DNA of 64,000 bases, taken from assembly GCA_023664265.1 (NCBI GenBank), contig JAMPFV010000003.1:1-64000 (forward strand), in the 5' to 3' direction. This stretch comes from Roseburia sp. (GTDB lineage Bacteria; Bacillota; Clostridia; Lachnospirales; Lachnospiraceae). Under the pieces are notes generated by a model, which ran no database searches, was not told where the DNA came from, and worked only from the letters and a program-made list of their open reading frames with translations. Position numbers and translations under genes: made by a program. Position 1 is the stretch's first letter, and each line of letters opens with the position of its first letter. Below, piece after piece: positions 26,537-36,500 of the stretch.

Positions 26537-28480
26537 ATGGGGAATGTGACGGAGAGCAAAGTGAGGAAATTCGGGCGGCGGATGATCTGCGGTGCGGGGC
26601 TGCTGCTTTTGCTGATTGGGTTGGACGCGGCAGAGCTGACGGCCCGCGCCGAGGAGCAGAGCTTTGAGATTGAGGCGGAGCTGCTGCCGTCGGATAAGGA
26701 TAGTCTGGATGTCCTGCTGACAATTGAGAACTTGGGAGCAGACTGGGAGGGAACGGCGCGTCTGACGGCCGAGGGCATCGATTCGTGCACGTATGATACG
26801 GCGCTGTCCCTGCCGCAGGGAAGCGCCAAACAGTTTGTGGTGCGGATACCGCAGGAAAGCGTGAGCAGCACGGACGGAATCGTCGAGGTCAGTCTGCTGG
26901 ATAAGAAGTCCGCCTTGGCGGCGAAGAAGGAATTCCGGCGGTTGCTTCAGGGAGGGACAACCTCTCTCTCGATGGGGATTTTGAGTGACGACTACGCGGC
27001 GCTTACCTATATGGACATGGGGGGAGGCGAATACGATTACAATGGAGGCTCTTATCCGATAAAGCTGGTGCGGCTTGACCGGGATAATCTGACGCAGACG
27101 CTGGACGCGCTGACCTTTCTGGTAATCGACGATTATGATACCGGCGTTTTGCCGGAGGAGACAGTCGCGCGCATGGAAGGCTGGGTGGAGAACGGCGGGA
27201 TATTGCTCGTGGGCACGGGAAGCAATGCGGAGGATACGCTGCGCGGGCTTGCGTTTCTGGAGCTGCAGTGCGATGAGACCTTTGACACGGGAGCGGAGGC
27301 GGGGAAGTCCGCCTATGACTATCGCATAGATGTGTCCCTGCTTTCGTGGGCGGAGCTTATTGATGCAGGCGGTTTATATGAGGATGTTTACATGTGCGCC
27401 ATGCTGGTGTGCCCGCGGGGCTTCGGCGCCGTAGGCGTTCTGCCGTACACGCTGGCGGAGCTGGGGCGGGCGGATTTATCCGTGAGCGGCTCGCAGGAGA
27501 ATGTGGTGCGGTCTGTGTTGGATAGTGTGGGGGAGGAGGCGGCATTGCGCTATGCGGCCGGCAGCAATAAGGTTGCGGGCGGTTACAGCTTCCGCAGAGC
27601 GATACGCATTCTGGGAAACGGCAGTGAACGCCTGAATTTCAGCGCGTTGCGGCTTATTGTCGTTCTCTATGTGATTTTCGTGGGGCCGGTGCTCTATCTG
27701 ATTCTGCGTCAGGCCAAGAAGCGGGACCTTTATTGGGTGTTGGTGCCGGCGTCGGCGCTCGCGGCGATTCTTCTGGTCTGGTTTGCGGGAAGAGGCTTTG
27801 AGGTGGCGGATGCCAGAGTGTATTCCGTGACGATACAGGATCTCTCCGGAGGGGAACGGCCCAAGACCTATCTGCGCTGTTATGACAGCGGTAATAAGCC
27901 GTGGCGTCTTCGCCTAGCCGGACGGTATGATTGTGCCGGCCCTGCTCAGGCAGGCTACTACAACTATATTGGAGAATATCATATCACAAAGGAGGGGGAG
28001 CGTCTGTTTCTCGGGCTCGACCCCACTGTCAATTTTCAGGACGGTCATTTTATGGCGGTGAGCAGTGAAAGCGCGGCGAACGGAAGCCTTTCGGGCGATA
28101 TCGAATACAGCCTGACGGGACTGCCGCAGATTGCTGCCGTTACCAACGGGACGGATTTGGATTTCGCGTATCTGGCGGTGGTGGTGAATGACAATATATG
28201 CGTATATAAGGATTTCCCGGCGGGCGAGACCCGCGAGCTTTCTTCGCTTGAGCTGATTTATGACGATGAGGTGAGCAGCTACATGTACGGCTGCGCCGGC
28301 AGCAGTAAGAACAGGGCGGACATGGATGTGCTGACGGCGCTGGGAATGGGAATCATGACCGCGTGCGGGCAGACGAGGACGGATTCCGTGGCGATGATCG
28401 GCGTGACGGAGAACTGGGACAAGGCGGTGGAGGATACCTGTAAGGAGATTGCTTACGGATGCTTCTATACTATTCAGTAG
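26537..28480 (+). CDS. Membrane protein with GATase-like extracytoplasmic domain
   Basis: First gene of a seven-gene operon. An N-terminal signal or helix (near residues 13-32) is followed by an immunoglobulin-like beta region. Next comes a segment (FLVIDDYDTGVLPEETVARM, then ENGGILLVGTGSNAE, about residues 195-240) like the class I glutamine-amidotransferase-like fold in proteins accessory to ABC-2 transporters. Two membrane helices lie near residues 372-395 and 400-420, and the last 220 residues are a beta-rich outer domain. The catalytic cysteine of true amidotransferases is missing, so this is likely a binding module. By comparison with GldG-like partners of GldA/GldF, it may work with the next two genes; this is inference. 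Confidence 0.6.
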   Translation: MGNVTESKVRKFGRRMICGAGLLLLLIGLDAAELTARAEEQSFEIEAELLPSDKDSLDVLLTIENLGADWEGTARLTAEGIDSCTYDTALSLPQGSAKQFVVRIPQESVSSTDGIVEVSLLDKKSALAAKKEFRRLLQGGTTSLSMGILSDDYAALTYMDMGGGEYDYNGGSYPIKLVRLDRDNLTQTLDALTFLVIDDYDTGVLPEETVARMEGWVENGGILLVGTGSNAEDTLRGLAFLELQCDETFDTGAEAGKSAYDYRIDVSLLSWAELIDAGGLYEDVYMCAMLVCPRGFGAVGVLPYTLAELGRADLSVSGSQENVVRSVLDSVGEEAALRYAAGSNKVAGGYSFRRAIRILGNGSERLNFSALRLIVVLYVIFVGPVLYLILRQAKKRDLYWVLVPASALAAILLVWFAGRGFEVADARVYSVTIQDLSGGERPKTYLRCYDSGNKPWRLRLAGRYDCAGPAQAGYYNYIGEYHITKEGERLFLGLDPTVNFQDGHFMAVSSESAANGSLSGDIEYSLTGLPQIAAVTNGTDLDFAYLAVVVNDNICVYKDFPAGETRELSSLELIYDDEVSSYMYGCAGSSKNRADMDVLTALGMGIMTACGQTRTDSVAMIGVTENWDKAVEDTCKEIAYGCFYTIQ

Positions 28481-28489
28481 GGGGAGAAT

Positions 28490-29416
28490 ATGCTGTATAT
28501 TAATGATTTGACAAAAAATTACGGTTCCTTTACGGCGGTCAATCACCTGACGCTGCATATTCCAGAGGGCGATCTGTTCGGGTTTATGGGGCCCAACGGC
28601 GCGGGAAAGACGACGACGATTCGCATTGTCTGCGGTCTGCTTCGGGCCAACGGGGGCACCGTCAGAATCGGAAATACCGCGGCACCCGTGGGGAGTAAGG
28701 AGATGAAGCGTCAGATCGGTTATGTGCCGGATTTCTTTGGCGTGTATGATAATCTGAAGGTGCGGGAATATATGGATTTATACGGTTCCATGTACGGGAT
28801 GTACGCGCGGGACATCGCAAAGCTGACGGATGACCTGCTGGAGCTGGTCAATCTCTCGGACAAGAAGGAGGTCTATGTGGACACGCTCTCTCGCGGGATG
28901 AAGCAGCGTCTGTGCGTGGCGAGGGCGCTGCTCCACAATCCTAAGCTGCTGATTCTGGACGAGCCAAGCTCGGGGCTGGATCCGAGGGCCCGCGTGGAGA
29001 TGAAGGAGCTGCTGAAGAATCTGCACTCCATGGGCAAGACGATTGTTATCAGCTCCCATATTCTCTCGGAGCTTTCGGAGATGTGCAACAGCATCGGAAT
29101 CATGAACCGCGGGCAGCTGATAGCGGCGGGGCGCATTGAGGATGTCATGCGGCAGCTTTCCGACGGGAATCGGATTCATATCCAAATCGCTTCCGGCATG
29201 GAGACGGCGGTGCGGCTGATGAAGGAGCAGGCGGGCTTTACGGTGGAGTCGGTGCGCGAGAATGAGATGATTGCTTCGGGCGGCGGCACGGAGGAGCAGA
29301 TCAGCGCGCTGATTGGTCTGTTGATACACAGCGGGGTCGTTCTGACCGGATTTTACAGGGAGGAAGGCAGTCTGGAGACGCTGTTTATGCAGTTGACGGG
29401 AGGTGGCATACAGTGA
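28490..29416 (+). CDS. ABC transporter ATPase
   Basis: Walker A GPNGAGKTTTIRIV, a Q-loop near YVPDFFGVY, signature LSRGMKQRLCVARAL, Walker B LLILDEPSSGLDP, and the switch histidine in SSHILSE are all intact. The last 90 residues form an extra small domain. It is the ATPase of an ABC-2 type system, with the permease overlapping its end as GTGA. The preceding stop is nine bases away, so the three genes are coupled. The substrate is unknown; nothing indicates drug or metal export. Confidence 0.92.
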   Translation: MLYINDLTKNYGSFTAVNHLTLHIPEGDLFGFMGPNGAGKTTTIRIVCGLLRANGGTVRIGNTAAPVGSKEMKRQIGYVPDFFGVYDNLKVREYMDLYGSMYGMYARDIAKLTDDLLELVNLSDKKEVYVDTLSRGMKQRLCVARALLHNPKLLILDEPSSGLDPRARVEMKELLKNLHSMGKTIVISSHILSELSEMCNSIGIMNRGQLIAAGRIEDVMRQLSDGNRIHIQIASGMETAVRLMKEQAGFTVESVRENEMIASGGGTEEQISALIGLLIHSGVVLTGFYREEGSLETLFMQLTGGGIQ

Positions 29417-30324
29417 GAATACAGTGGAACCCTATCATAAAAAAGGATTTGCGCGTGGCGGCCCGCAGTATGCGGATGAGCTGGGGACTGTTCGCCTACG
29501 AGGCGGTGCTGCTGTTGGCGTTTCTGTTGGCGCTCGCGGTCATACAGGCGGACAGCCAGAGCATCTATACGGACGGCAATATCTATGCGAGACTGATTTC
29601 CCTGTTCCCGGTGACTGCGATAGCGCAGGTGTGCATTGTCACCATGATTATGCCGATTCTCACGGCCTCTGCGATTTCGGGAGAGAGGGAGCGCCAGACG
29701 CTCGACATCATGCTGACGACTTGCATGTCGCCCTTGTCGATTGTGTTGGGAAAGGTGGGCTCCGCGGTCGTGCATATTCTGTTTTTCGTGATGGCGGGAA
29801 TGCCGATCATGGCGTTGTCCTTTGTATTCGGCGGACTGGGCCGGATGAATCTGCTCTGGTTTGTGCTTGCGATTATTCTGTTGGCCGTAGTCGCGGGGAG
29901 CGTCGGAATCTTCTGCTCTGCAATCTGCCGCAAAACCATAACGGCGGTGATTCTGTCCTATGTGTTTTATTTCGTGTTCGGCGTTCTGACGGGCGTTCCC
30001 ATTCTGATCAGGGCGGCCCTGAGTCAGTGGGAGACCGTGGGGGACTCCATGCTGTTTCTGCTGTTTAATCCCATCGTGTTCTTTGAGGAGTTTTTTATGC
30101 AGATTATGACGAACGAGTCCCTTTTCGGCGGAGAGCAGCATGTTTTTGACCGCGGGGACGTGGGCTTTCTGACGTACAATCTGGCGCAGGGAAAGTTGTG
30201 GATGCTTCTGTCTGCGGTGTGTCTGCTTGCGGTGGCGCTGCTGTTTTTGTTCGGGGCCGCATGGATGGTGAATCCGATGCATTCCGCGGCGGGGAGAAAA
30301 AGCCGGGGGAAAAGGGCGAAGTAA
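29413..30324 (+). CDS. ABC-2 family permease
   Basis: About six membrane helices with the usual ABC-2 permease layout. A cytoplasmic N-terminus (QWNPIIKKDLRVAARSMRM) carries the coupling region, followed by helices near residues 25-47, 62-85, 110-135, 148-172, 180-200 and 262-283. The SAISGERERQTLDIMLT segment after helix 2 is typical of this class. The GTG start overlaps the ATPase stop and follows GGGAGG. It pairs with the ATPase just upstream; the C-terminal tail is basic. Confidence 0.88.
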   Translation: MRIQWNPIIKKDLRVAARSMRMSWGLFAYEAVLLLAFLLALAVIQADSQSIYTDGNIYARLISLFPVTAIAQVCIVTMIMPILTASAISGERERQTLDIMLTTCMSPLSIVLGKVGSAVVHILFFVMAGMPIMALSFVFGGLGRMNLLWFVLAIILLAVVAGSVGIFCSAICRKTITAVILSYVFYFVFGVLTGVPILIRAALSQWETVGDSMLFLLFNPIVFFEEFFMQIMTNESLFGGEQHVFDRGDVGFLTYNLAQGKLWMLLSAVCLLAVALLFLFGAAWMVNPMHSAAGRKSRGKRAK

Positions 30325-30349
30325 AGGTGTCTGAAGGAGAGAAGAACGG

Positions 30350-31669
30350 ATGGATCAGAGAGCGTTTGTCAGATTTATACAGACCTGCCGCCGCAGATTA
30401 AATATGGCGGGCTTTTTAAAAAATGCGGTGTTTGCGCTGTGTATCGGCGCCGGCGCGGGGGTGGTTTTTCAGACGGCCGCTTTGCTGCTGCCGTTTTGGT
30501 ATGCCAATCTCTATACCGGTCTGGCGCTGGCGCTTGCGCTGCTCGCGGCGTTGGCGACGACTCTTGTGAAGCGGATAAGTCCGGAGCAGGCGGCGCTTGC
30601 GATAGACCGTTTCGGCTTTGAGGAGCGGATTGTCACGGCCTATGAGCTGTTGGGACAGGAGGGGGAGTTTCCGGCAATGCAGCGGGAGGACGCGATGCGG
30701 CAGCTTGCGGCGCACCGTGACAGGGTCCGCATTCCGCTGTGTCCTTCCCCCAAGAGGCTGCTGGCGCTTGCGGGGCTGTTGGCGGCGCTCCTTTGTCTCG
30801 CCGTGCTGCCGGCCGAGACAAAGGAGCGTGCTCGGGAGCTTCATATGGTTCGCGAGAGCGCCGAGGAGAAGGAAGAGGAAATAGAGGCGCTTATGGATGC
30901 GCTGGAAGAGCTTGCGCAGGAGGGGCTGACGCCGGAGCAGCAGGAGGCTGTTGAGGAGGCCATGACAAGTCTGGAAATCTCGCTCTCAGAGTATCAGCAG
31001 GCGTACTCCGCGGACATGCTGGCGGCGGCAACGGAAAAGCTGGACTATAAATACGGGGAGATGAATGAGCGTTTCAAGGATCTTTTGCAGGGTCTGTCGG
31101 AGGATTCGGTGGTTTATACGACGCTCGCACAGGGCGCTTCGGGCAATCCGGGGGATTCCGCTCAGAACGGTCAGGGCAATGAAAACGTCAGCGGGGACGG
31201 ACAGGGAAGCGATCGGGGAGATGCTCAGAACGGGAGTGGAGACGGACAGGGTACCGGCAACGGAAGCGATCAGGGAGACGGTCAAGGCAGCGGGAGCGGA
31301 CAGGGAGCCGGGAGCGGCCAAGGCGGCGGGGACAGTCAGAACGGTCAAGGAGACGGAAGCGGCCAAAGCGGTGGAGCAGGCAGCGGGGATGGCAGAGGAG
31401 ACGGGAGCAGCAATGCGTCCCACGATTATGTCAGCGTTCCCAATGCAATTGCAGACAGCGGGAATCTGTCAGGCAATGCCGCCAATCACGATACGTCCGA
31501 GTATTTCTTCGCGCAGAACGGCCTGAGCTGGGAGGGGACGCATATGTCCCACGAGGCGGTTATCGGCAGCTATGAGCAGAATGCCTATGAGGGCATTGCT
31601 GCAGGGCGCTACCCCGGCGGCATGGAGGACATTATCAAGGAGTATTTTGCAAGCTTTAACACAAAATAG
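30350..31669 (+). CDS. Membrane protein with coiled coil and Gly/Gln/Ser/Asp-rich tail
   Basis: Two membrane helices near residues 22-48 and 53-72 are followed by a cytoplasmic loop and a third helix near 137-153. An acidic coiled coil follows (EEKEEEIEALMDALEELAQE and on to about 240). Then comes a low-complexity stretch of about 110 residues made almost only of Gly, Ser, Gln, Asp and Asn, and a C-terminal 60 residues of normal composition. The plan resembles DUF4175-type proteins next to MoxR/VWA genes. The tail may be a flexible linker outside the membrane. Family naming is tentative. It precedes the MoxR gene by nine bases. Confidence 0.6.
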   Translation: MDQRAFVRFIQTCRRRLNMAGFLKNAVFALCIGAGAGVVFQTAALLLPFWYANLYTGLALALALLAALATTLVKRISPEQAALAIDRFGFEERIVTAYELLGQEGEFPAMQREDAMRQLAAHRDRVRIPLCPSPKRLLALAGLLAALLCLAVLPAETKERARELHMVRESAEEKEEEIEALMDALEELAQEGLTPEQQEAVEEAMTSLEISLSEYQQAYSADMLAAATEKLDYKYGEMNERFKDLLQGLSEDSVVYTTLAQGASGNPGDSAQNGQGNENVSGDGQGSDRGDAQNGSGDGQGTGNGSDQGDGQGSGSGQGAGSGQGGGDSQNGQGDGSGQSGGAGSGDGRGDGSSNASHDYVSVPNAIADSGNLSGNAANHDTSEYFFAQNGLSWEGTHMSHEAVIGSYEQNAYEGIAAGRYPGGMEDIIKEYFASFNTK

Positions 31670-31678
31670 AGGTTGATT

Positions 31679-32671
31679 ATGGAGGCAATAGAGGGTATGA
31701 GTGAATGGGATAAGAGCAGGCGGCAGGACGCGGCATACATGGCGCAGCAGATTGCGTCCTGCGAGGCGGAGCTTCAAAAGGGAATTATCGGACAGCGGGA
31801 GATTATCCGTCAGGTGATGCTGGCGATGCTCACGGGGGGAAATGTGCTTTTAGAGGGGATGCCGGGACTGGGAAAGACAAGGCTTGTCAGCACGATTGGC
31901 AAGGTCTTTGATTTGTCCTTCAAGCGGATTCAGTTTACACCGGATCTGATGCCAAGCGACGTGACCGGAACGAATATCATTGTCAGGAACGAGCAGGGAA
32001 ACGCGTTCTCCTTCTCTCGCGGGCCGATTTTTGCCAACCTGATTCTCGCGGATGAGATTAACCGCGCCACGCCTAAAACACAGTCAGCGTTGTTGGAGGC
32101 CATGCAGGAGCATACCGTCACCGTGGGGAATGACAGCCATAAGCTGGAGGAGCCTTTTTTCGTATTGGCGACGCAGAACCCGATTGAGAATGAGGGGACA
32201 TATCCATTGCCTGAGGCGCAGCTCGACCGTTTTATGTTCAAGATCTTAGTCCGGTTCCCGTCGAAGGCGGAGCTGCGGGACATCGTGGCGCTGACGGAGG
32301 GAAGAGAAGAGCCTGCCATTGAGAAGCGGCTGGACGGCGAGGGGCTTTTGGCCGCAAGAGCGCTGGTGAACCAAGTGCCGATTGCCGACGCGGTGATGGA
32401 TTATCTGTTAGAGCTTGTGATGGCGACGCACGCGCAGAATCCTCATATCAGGGAGGGCGCAAGTCCCAGAGCGGCGCAGGCGCTGATTCGCGCAGCGCGG
32501 GCAAAGGCTTTTCTGGAGGGGCGCTACAACGTCTCCTTTCAGGATGTAAAAGAGACGGCGTACCCGGTGCTGAGGCACCGCATTATCCCAAGCTTTGACG
32601 CCGTCAGCGAGGGAATCACGGAGGACGACATTATCCGGAAGCTCTTGGAGCAGAGAGCGGATCAGATATAG
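31679..32671 (+). CDS. MoxR-family AAA+ ATPase
   Basis: A MoxR-type chaperone ATPase. Walker A is EGMPGLGKTRLV, Walker B ILADEINRATPKTQSALLEA, followed by sensor 1 ATQNPIENEGTYPLPEAQ and an arginine-rich lid near RAAQALIRAARA. MoxR proteins help assemble or activate VWA-domain partners, usually with DUF58 proteins, exactly the two genes that follow. The start ATG has AGAGG seven bases away; an in-frame ATG 18 bases later is also possible. Confidence 0.93.
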   Translation: MEAIEGMSEWDKSRRQDAAYMAQQIASCEAELQKGIIGQREIIRQVMLAMLTGGNVLLEGMPGLGKTRLVSTIGKVFDLSFKRIQFTPDLMPSDVTGTNIIVRNEQGNAFSFSRGPIFANLILADEINRATPKTQSALLEAMQEHTVTVGNDSHKLEEPFFVLATQNPIENEGTYPLPEAQLDRFMFKILVRFPSKAELRDIVALTEGREEPAIEKRLDGEGLLAARALVNQVPIADAVMDYLLELVMATHAQNPHIREGASPRAAQALIRAARAKAFLEGRYNVSFQDVKETAYPVLRHRIIPSFDAVSEGITEDDIIRKLLEQRADQI

Positions 32672-32686
32672 GAGTAAAGAGAAAAG

Positions 32687-33571
32687 ATGATACCGGATGC
32701 TGTATTTTTTGAACGGCTGTCCCGTCTGCGCCTGGCCATCGGACAGAAGTCCTCGATGAACCTGACGGGGAACCGCAAATCCGTACAGAAGGGTTCTTCG
32801 GCGGAGTTTTCGGACTTTCGGGAGTATCTGCCGGGGGATGATATCCGCCGCATAGACTGGAATGCCTACGGGCGGCTGGACAGGCTCTATATAAAGGAAT
32901 ATATGGAGGAGAAGGAGGCGGTGATTTCTATTTTGTTAGATACCAGCGCTTCCATGGATTATGGCGCGCGCAAAAAGAGTGAGACGGCCGGCCTGCTGGC
33001 GGCGGCATTGGCCTATCTGGGCCTGAACAATATGGATCGGGTTCTGCTCTATGATATGAAGCGGATGCAGTCGCCCTTTGCGGCAGCCGGCGGGAAGCGG
33101 GCGCTGCCGCGCCTGACGCGGTGGCTGGAACAGCGGGACTTTGACGGGACGGTGGACATTGGCGCCGCGGTCAGGCAGCTTCCGGCGGGGAATCAGGGCG
33201 TTACGATCCTTATCAGCGATTTTTTGCAGGAGTCCTTTTTGGAGCCCGAGGAGGAGGCCATGGCAGGATTGCTGCGTTTTCTGCGGTACAGGCGGCAGAA
33301 GGTCATCGTGCTGCATGTGCTGGCGGGGGAGGAGCTGTCGGTGCCGCTTGCCGGCACGCATCGGCTGATTGATATGGAGGAGCGCACGGCGCTGCATGTC
33401 ACGCTGGATTCCGGAACCATTCGGACATATGAGAAGGCGCTGCACGGCTTTTTGTCGCGGCTGCGGCGGGAGTGCGCGGGAACGGGAGCCTTTTATGCGG
33501 TGTGCAATACCGAGACGGATATTTATCAACTGATTTTCCAAGAGTTAAGAAGCTGTACGGAAATCGTCTGA
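32687..33571 (+). CDS. DUF58-domain protein with VWA-like fold
   Basis: The DUF58 hallmark is present near residues 45-70: FREYLPGDDIRRIDWNAYGR. It is followed by a VWA-like core with an intact metal site, ILLDTSASMDYG, of the DxSxS type. DUF58 proteins are the usual partners of MoxR. It sits 15 bases after the MoxR gene and 9 bases before the giant VWA gene, so stoichiometric production is likely. No membrane helix is seen. The role is unknown beyond the family association. Confidence 0.92.
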   Translation: MIPDAVFFERLSRLRLAIGQKSSMNLTGNRKSVQKGSSAEFSDFREYLPGDDIRRIDWNAYGRLDRLYIKEYMEEKEAVISILLDTSASMDYGARKKSETAGLLAAALAYLGLNNMDRVLLYDMKRMQSPFAAAGGKRALPRLTRWLEQRDFDGTVDIGAAVRQLPAGNQGVTILISDFLQESFLEPEEEAMAGLLRFLRYRRQKVIVLHVLAGEELSVPLAGTHRLIDMEERTALHVTLDSGTIRTYEKALHGFLSRLRRECAGTGAFYAVCNTETDIYQLIFQELRSCTEIV

Positions 33572-33580
33572 GGAGGCGAT

Positions 33581-36500
33581 ATGATATTTGAAAGCTTATG
33601 GCCGCTGTTCTTTCTGGCAGCGGTTCCGATTATCATAATTTTATATTTATTAAAGCCCAAGGGCGTGGAGTACCTGATATCCTCGAACCTGCTCTGGAAG
33701 AAGCTGATACGGAATGAACAGTCGCGCACCTTCTTTGAGAAGTTTGTGCACAATATCCTGATGTATCTGCAGATTCTGATTACGATACTGCTCGTGGTCG
33801 CGCTGATGTCTCCGTTTATCCGGACGGACAGTCACGGCGGCGGGAGGAAAATCCTGATTCTGGATACCGGCGGAAGTATGCAGCATACGAACGCTGCGGG
33901 GCAGACCCGCCTTGAGGAGGCCGTACAGCTGGCCTGCGATGAGGTGCGCAGCTCGGAGGATACCCGATTCTCGATTGTCACGGTTGACACTGCGGGGGTG
34001 GAGCTTCTGGCGGTGGACATGACGGACACGGACAGTCTGGTACAGGCGCTGCAGGGAGTGGAATGCAGTGACTGCGGCGGGGACGTGTCACTCGCACAGG
34101 GGATTTTGGATACGCTCACGGGCGGCGGCGCGGAGGATGCGGCGGAGGTGATTGTCTATACGGACGGGAGCGGCGCGGACGGCTTTGACGGGCTGAACGG
34201 CGGCGCGGAGAAGTCGCTTCATGTGGTGGGAGCGCCGTCCTCCAATCTGGCAAATGAGTATACGGTGTTTACCGAGCGGGAGGACAGGCTCTATGACGTT
34301 CTCGTGAGCGTGGCGAATTACAGCGACGCGGCGGCGGACTTTGACATCAGTCTGCATGACGCGGACGGCGAGATAATCGCGCTGAGCCGGATGCGCCTTG
34401 CGCCCTCCGAGAGCGCGGTCTGTCTGTTCGAGCAGGTGGATTGGCAAGGGAAAACGCTGGAGTCGCGGCTGGACGGCATCACCTTTGCGGATGGCGCAGA
34501 GGACAGTCTGCAGCGTGACAATATCTCGTATGCGGTAAAAGGGCGGGAGAACCTGATTAACGGGCTGCTTGTCGGGGAAGGTAACACGTTTATCGAAAAG
34601 GCCTATATGGCCGTCACGGGGTCAGGCATCACCAAGGCCAAGACGGACGCGGCGGTGCAGGCGGCGCGGGAGGCTTGGATGCGGACGCCGCTGACGGAGG
34701 GTGGCTACAATGTGGTCATCTATGACGCGGGGCAGCAGCCGCAGGTCTCGGATGTGAACAGGCTGGTCTTCGGCGATGCCGGTGGGGAGGTGACCGAGAC
34801 ACTGGAAAACGTAGTGCTGGATATGACGGACTGTGCGTTGACGGCAGGGCTGTCCGGCTTTACCATAGGCGTAAACACAGCGTATTGCTTTGCGCTTCCC
34901 GAGGGGGCGGAGAGCTTTTTGGAGTACGGTGGAAACTGCGTGGGTTATTATCGGGAGCAGGCCGGCGGCAAGGAAATCGTGGTGGGCTTTGATATCCGCG
35001 AGTCGGATTTTCCCCTGCGAGCGGAGTTCCCGGTCTTTCTGGCAAACGCCATGATTTATCTCTCCGATACCTCATGGCTTGCCTCGAATGTGTATTACGC
35101 GGGGGAGGAGCTTGCCCTGCAGCCTTGGGCGGAGCCTGAGGGCGATGTGCCGGATTCCGCGTTGGACAAGGCGGGACTGTACCGGCTGACTGCCGGAGAC
35201 TATGAGGAAAATTATGTGGTGCGCTTTCGGACGGCCACAGAGTCGGACGGACGCGCGCAGGCGGATTCCGTCAATATTGAGGGCGGCCGGCAGCTCAGGT
35301 CGGTGAAGCGCACGCTCCGGAATGTGTTTCTGCTCCTGGCGTTGGCGCTTCTGGCAGTGGAGTGGATCGTATATGTGCGCCGGATGCGGTATCGGGGAAG
35401 GTTTTATCTGATTGTGAGAGGACTGGTGCTGCTCTGCGTGCTGCTCGCGCTTTTCGGGCTTCGGATTCACAGGGGCAGCAGTCGAACCGCCACGGTCTTT
35501 GTGGTGGATCTTTCCAACAGCAATGAGGAGCATCTCGAGGAGATGAACGAATATCTGCGGGAGGCGGTGGACAAAATGCCCTCCGGAAATGTCTATGGAA
35601 TCGTGAGCTTTGGAAAGAACGCGCTGGTAGAGCAGTTCCTGAGCAATGAAAGGCATTACGGGGGTCTGATGACGGTGCCGGAGAAGGCTGCGACCGATTT
35701 TGAGGAGGCGGTATCCAAGGCGCTGACGCTGATCCCGGGAGACTGCAGCGGGAGAGTGGTCGTGCTCACGGACGGGAAGGAGACGCGGGGCGATTTGCAG
35801 CGGATGGCGCAGGCGCTGACGACAAGCCGGACGGAATTTCTCGCGCTGCTCTACGAGGATGCGGAGACGACGGACGCCTATATCGACAACGTGGTGCTTC
35901 CGTCGTATCTGCACCCGGGGGACAAGTATTCCATAACGGTGCTGGTGGAGAGCAATTATGACACGGACGCTGTCATCGGACTCTATAACGGGAGCAGCCG
36001 GACGGCGGCCAATACCGTGCATCTCAACAGAGGGAGCAACCGTTTTGTATTCAGCGCTCAGGTGGACGGGGACGCGTCCGGGGGTGACATGGAAACCCTG
36101 CGGGTACAGGTTCAGGCTGGGGGGGATGCCTGCCCGGAGAACGATTCCTTCAGCGCCTATGCGGCAGTGAAAACACCGCCGCGCGTGCTGTTGATTTCCG
36201 GGCGCGATACGAAGGTCTCCGGCTTCGGCGCGGTGCTCAGCGCGGCGGGCTGCGATTACAATGCGGTTTCAGCGCTGAACGCGCCTGACAATATTGACGC
36301 GATGTTGGAATACAAGGCGATTATCCTGGCGAATACCTATATTGATGAACTGCCGGTGGGCTTTTTGGAGAATCTGGAGACCTATGTGAAGGACTACGGC
36401 TGCGGCTTTATCTGCTGCGGCGGCGAGGACAGCTTCGCACTGGGCGGATATCGCGATACCGCGTTGGAGACGGTGCTTCCGGTGGATATGCAGCTCAGGG

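Noticed and set aside
31150-31400. Repeated short DNA units resembling a CRISPR or tandem array
   Set aside because: The repeats are irregular and in frame with a Gly/Gln/Ser/Asp-rich protein segment.
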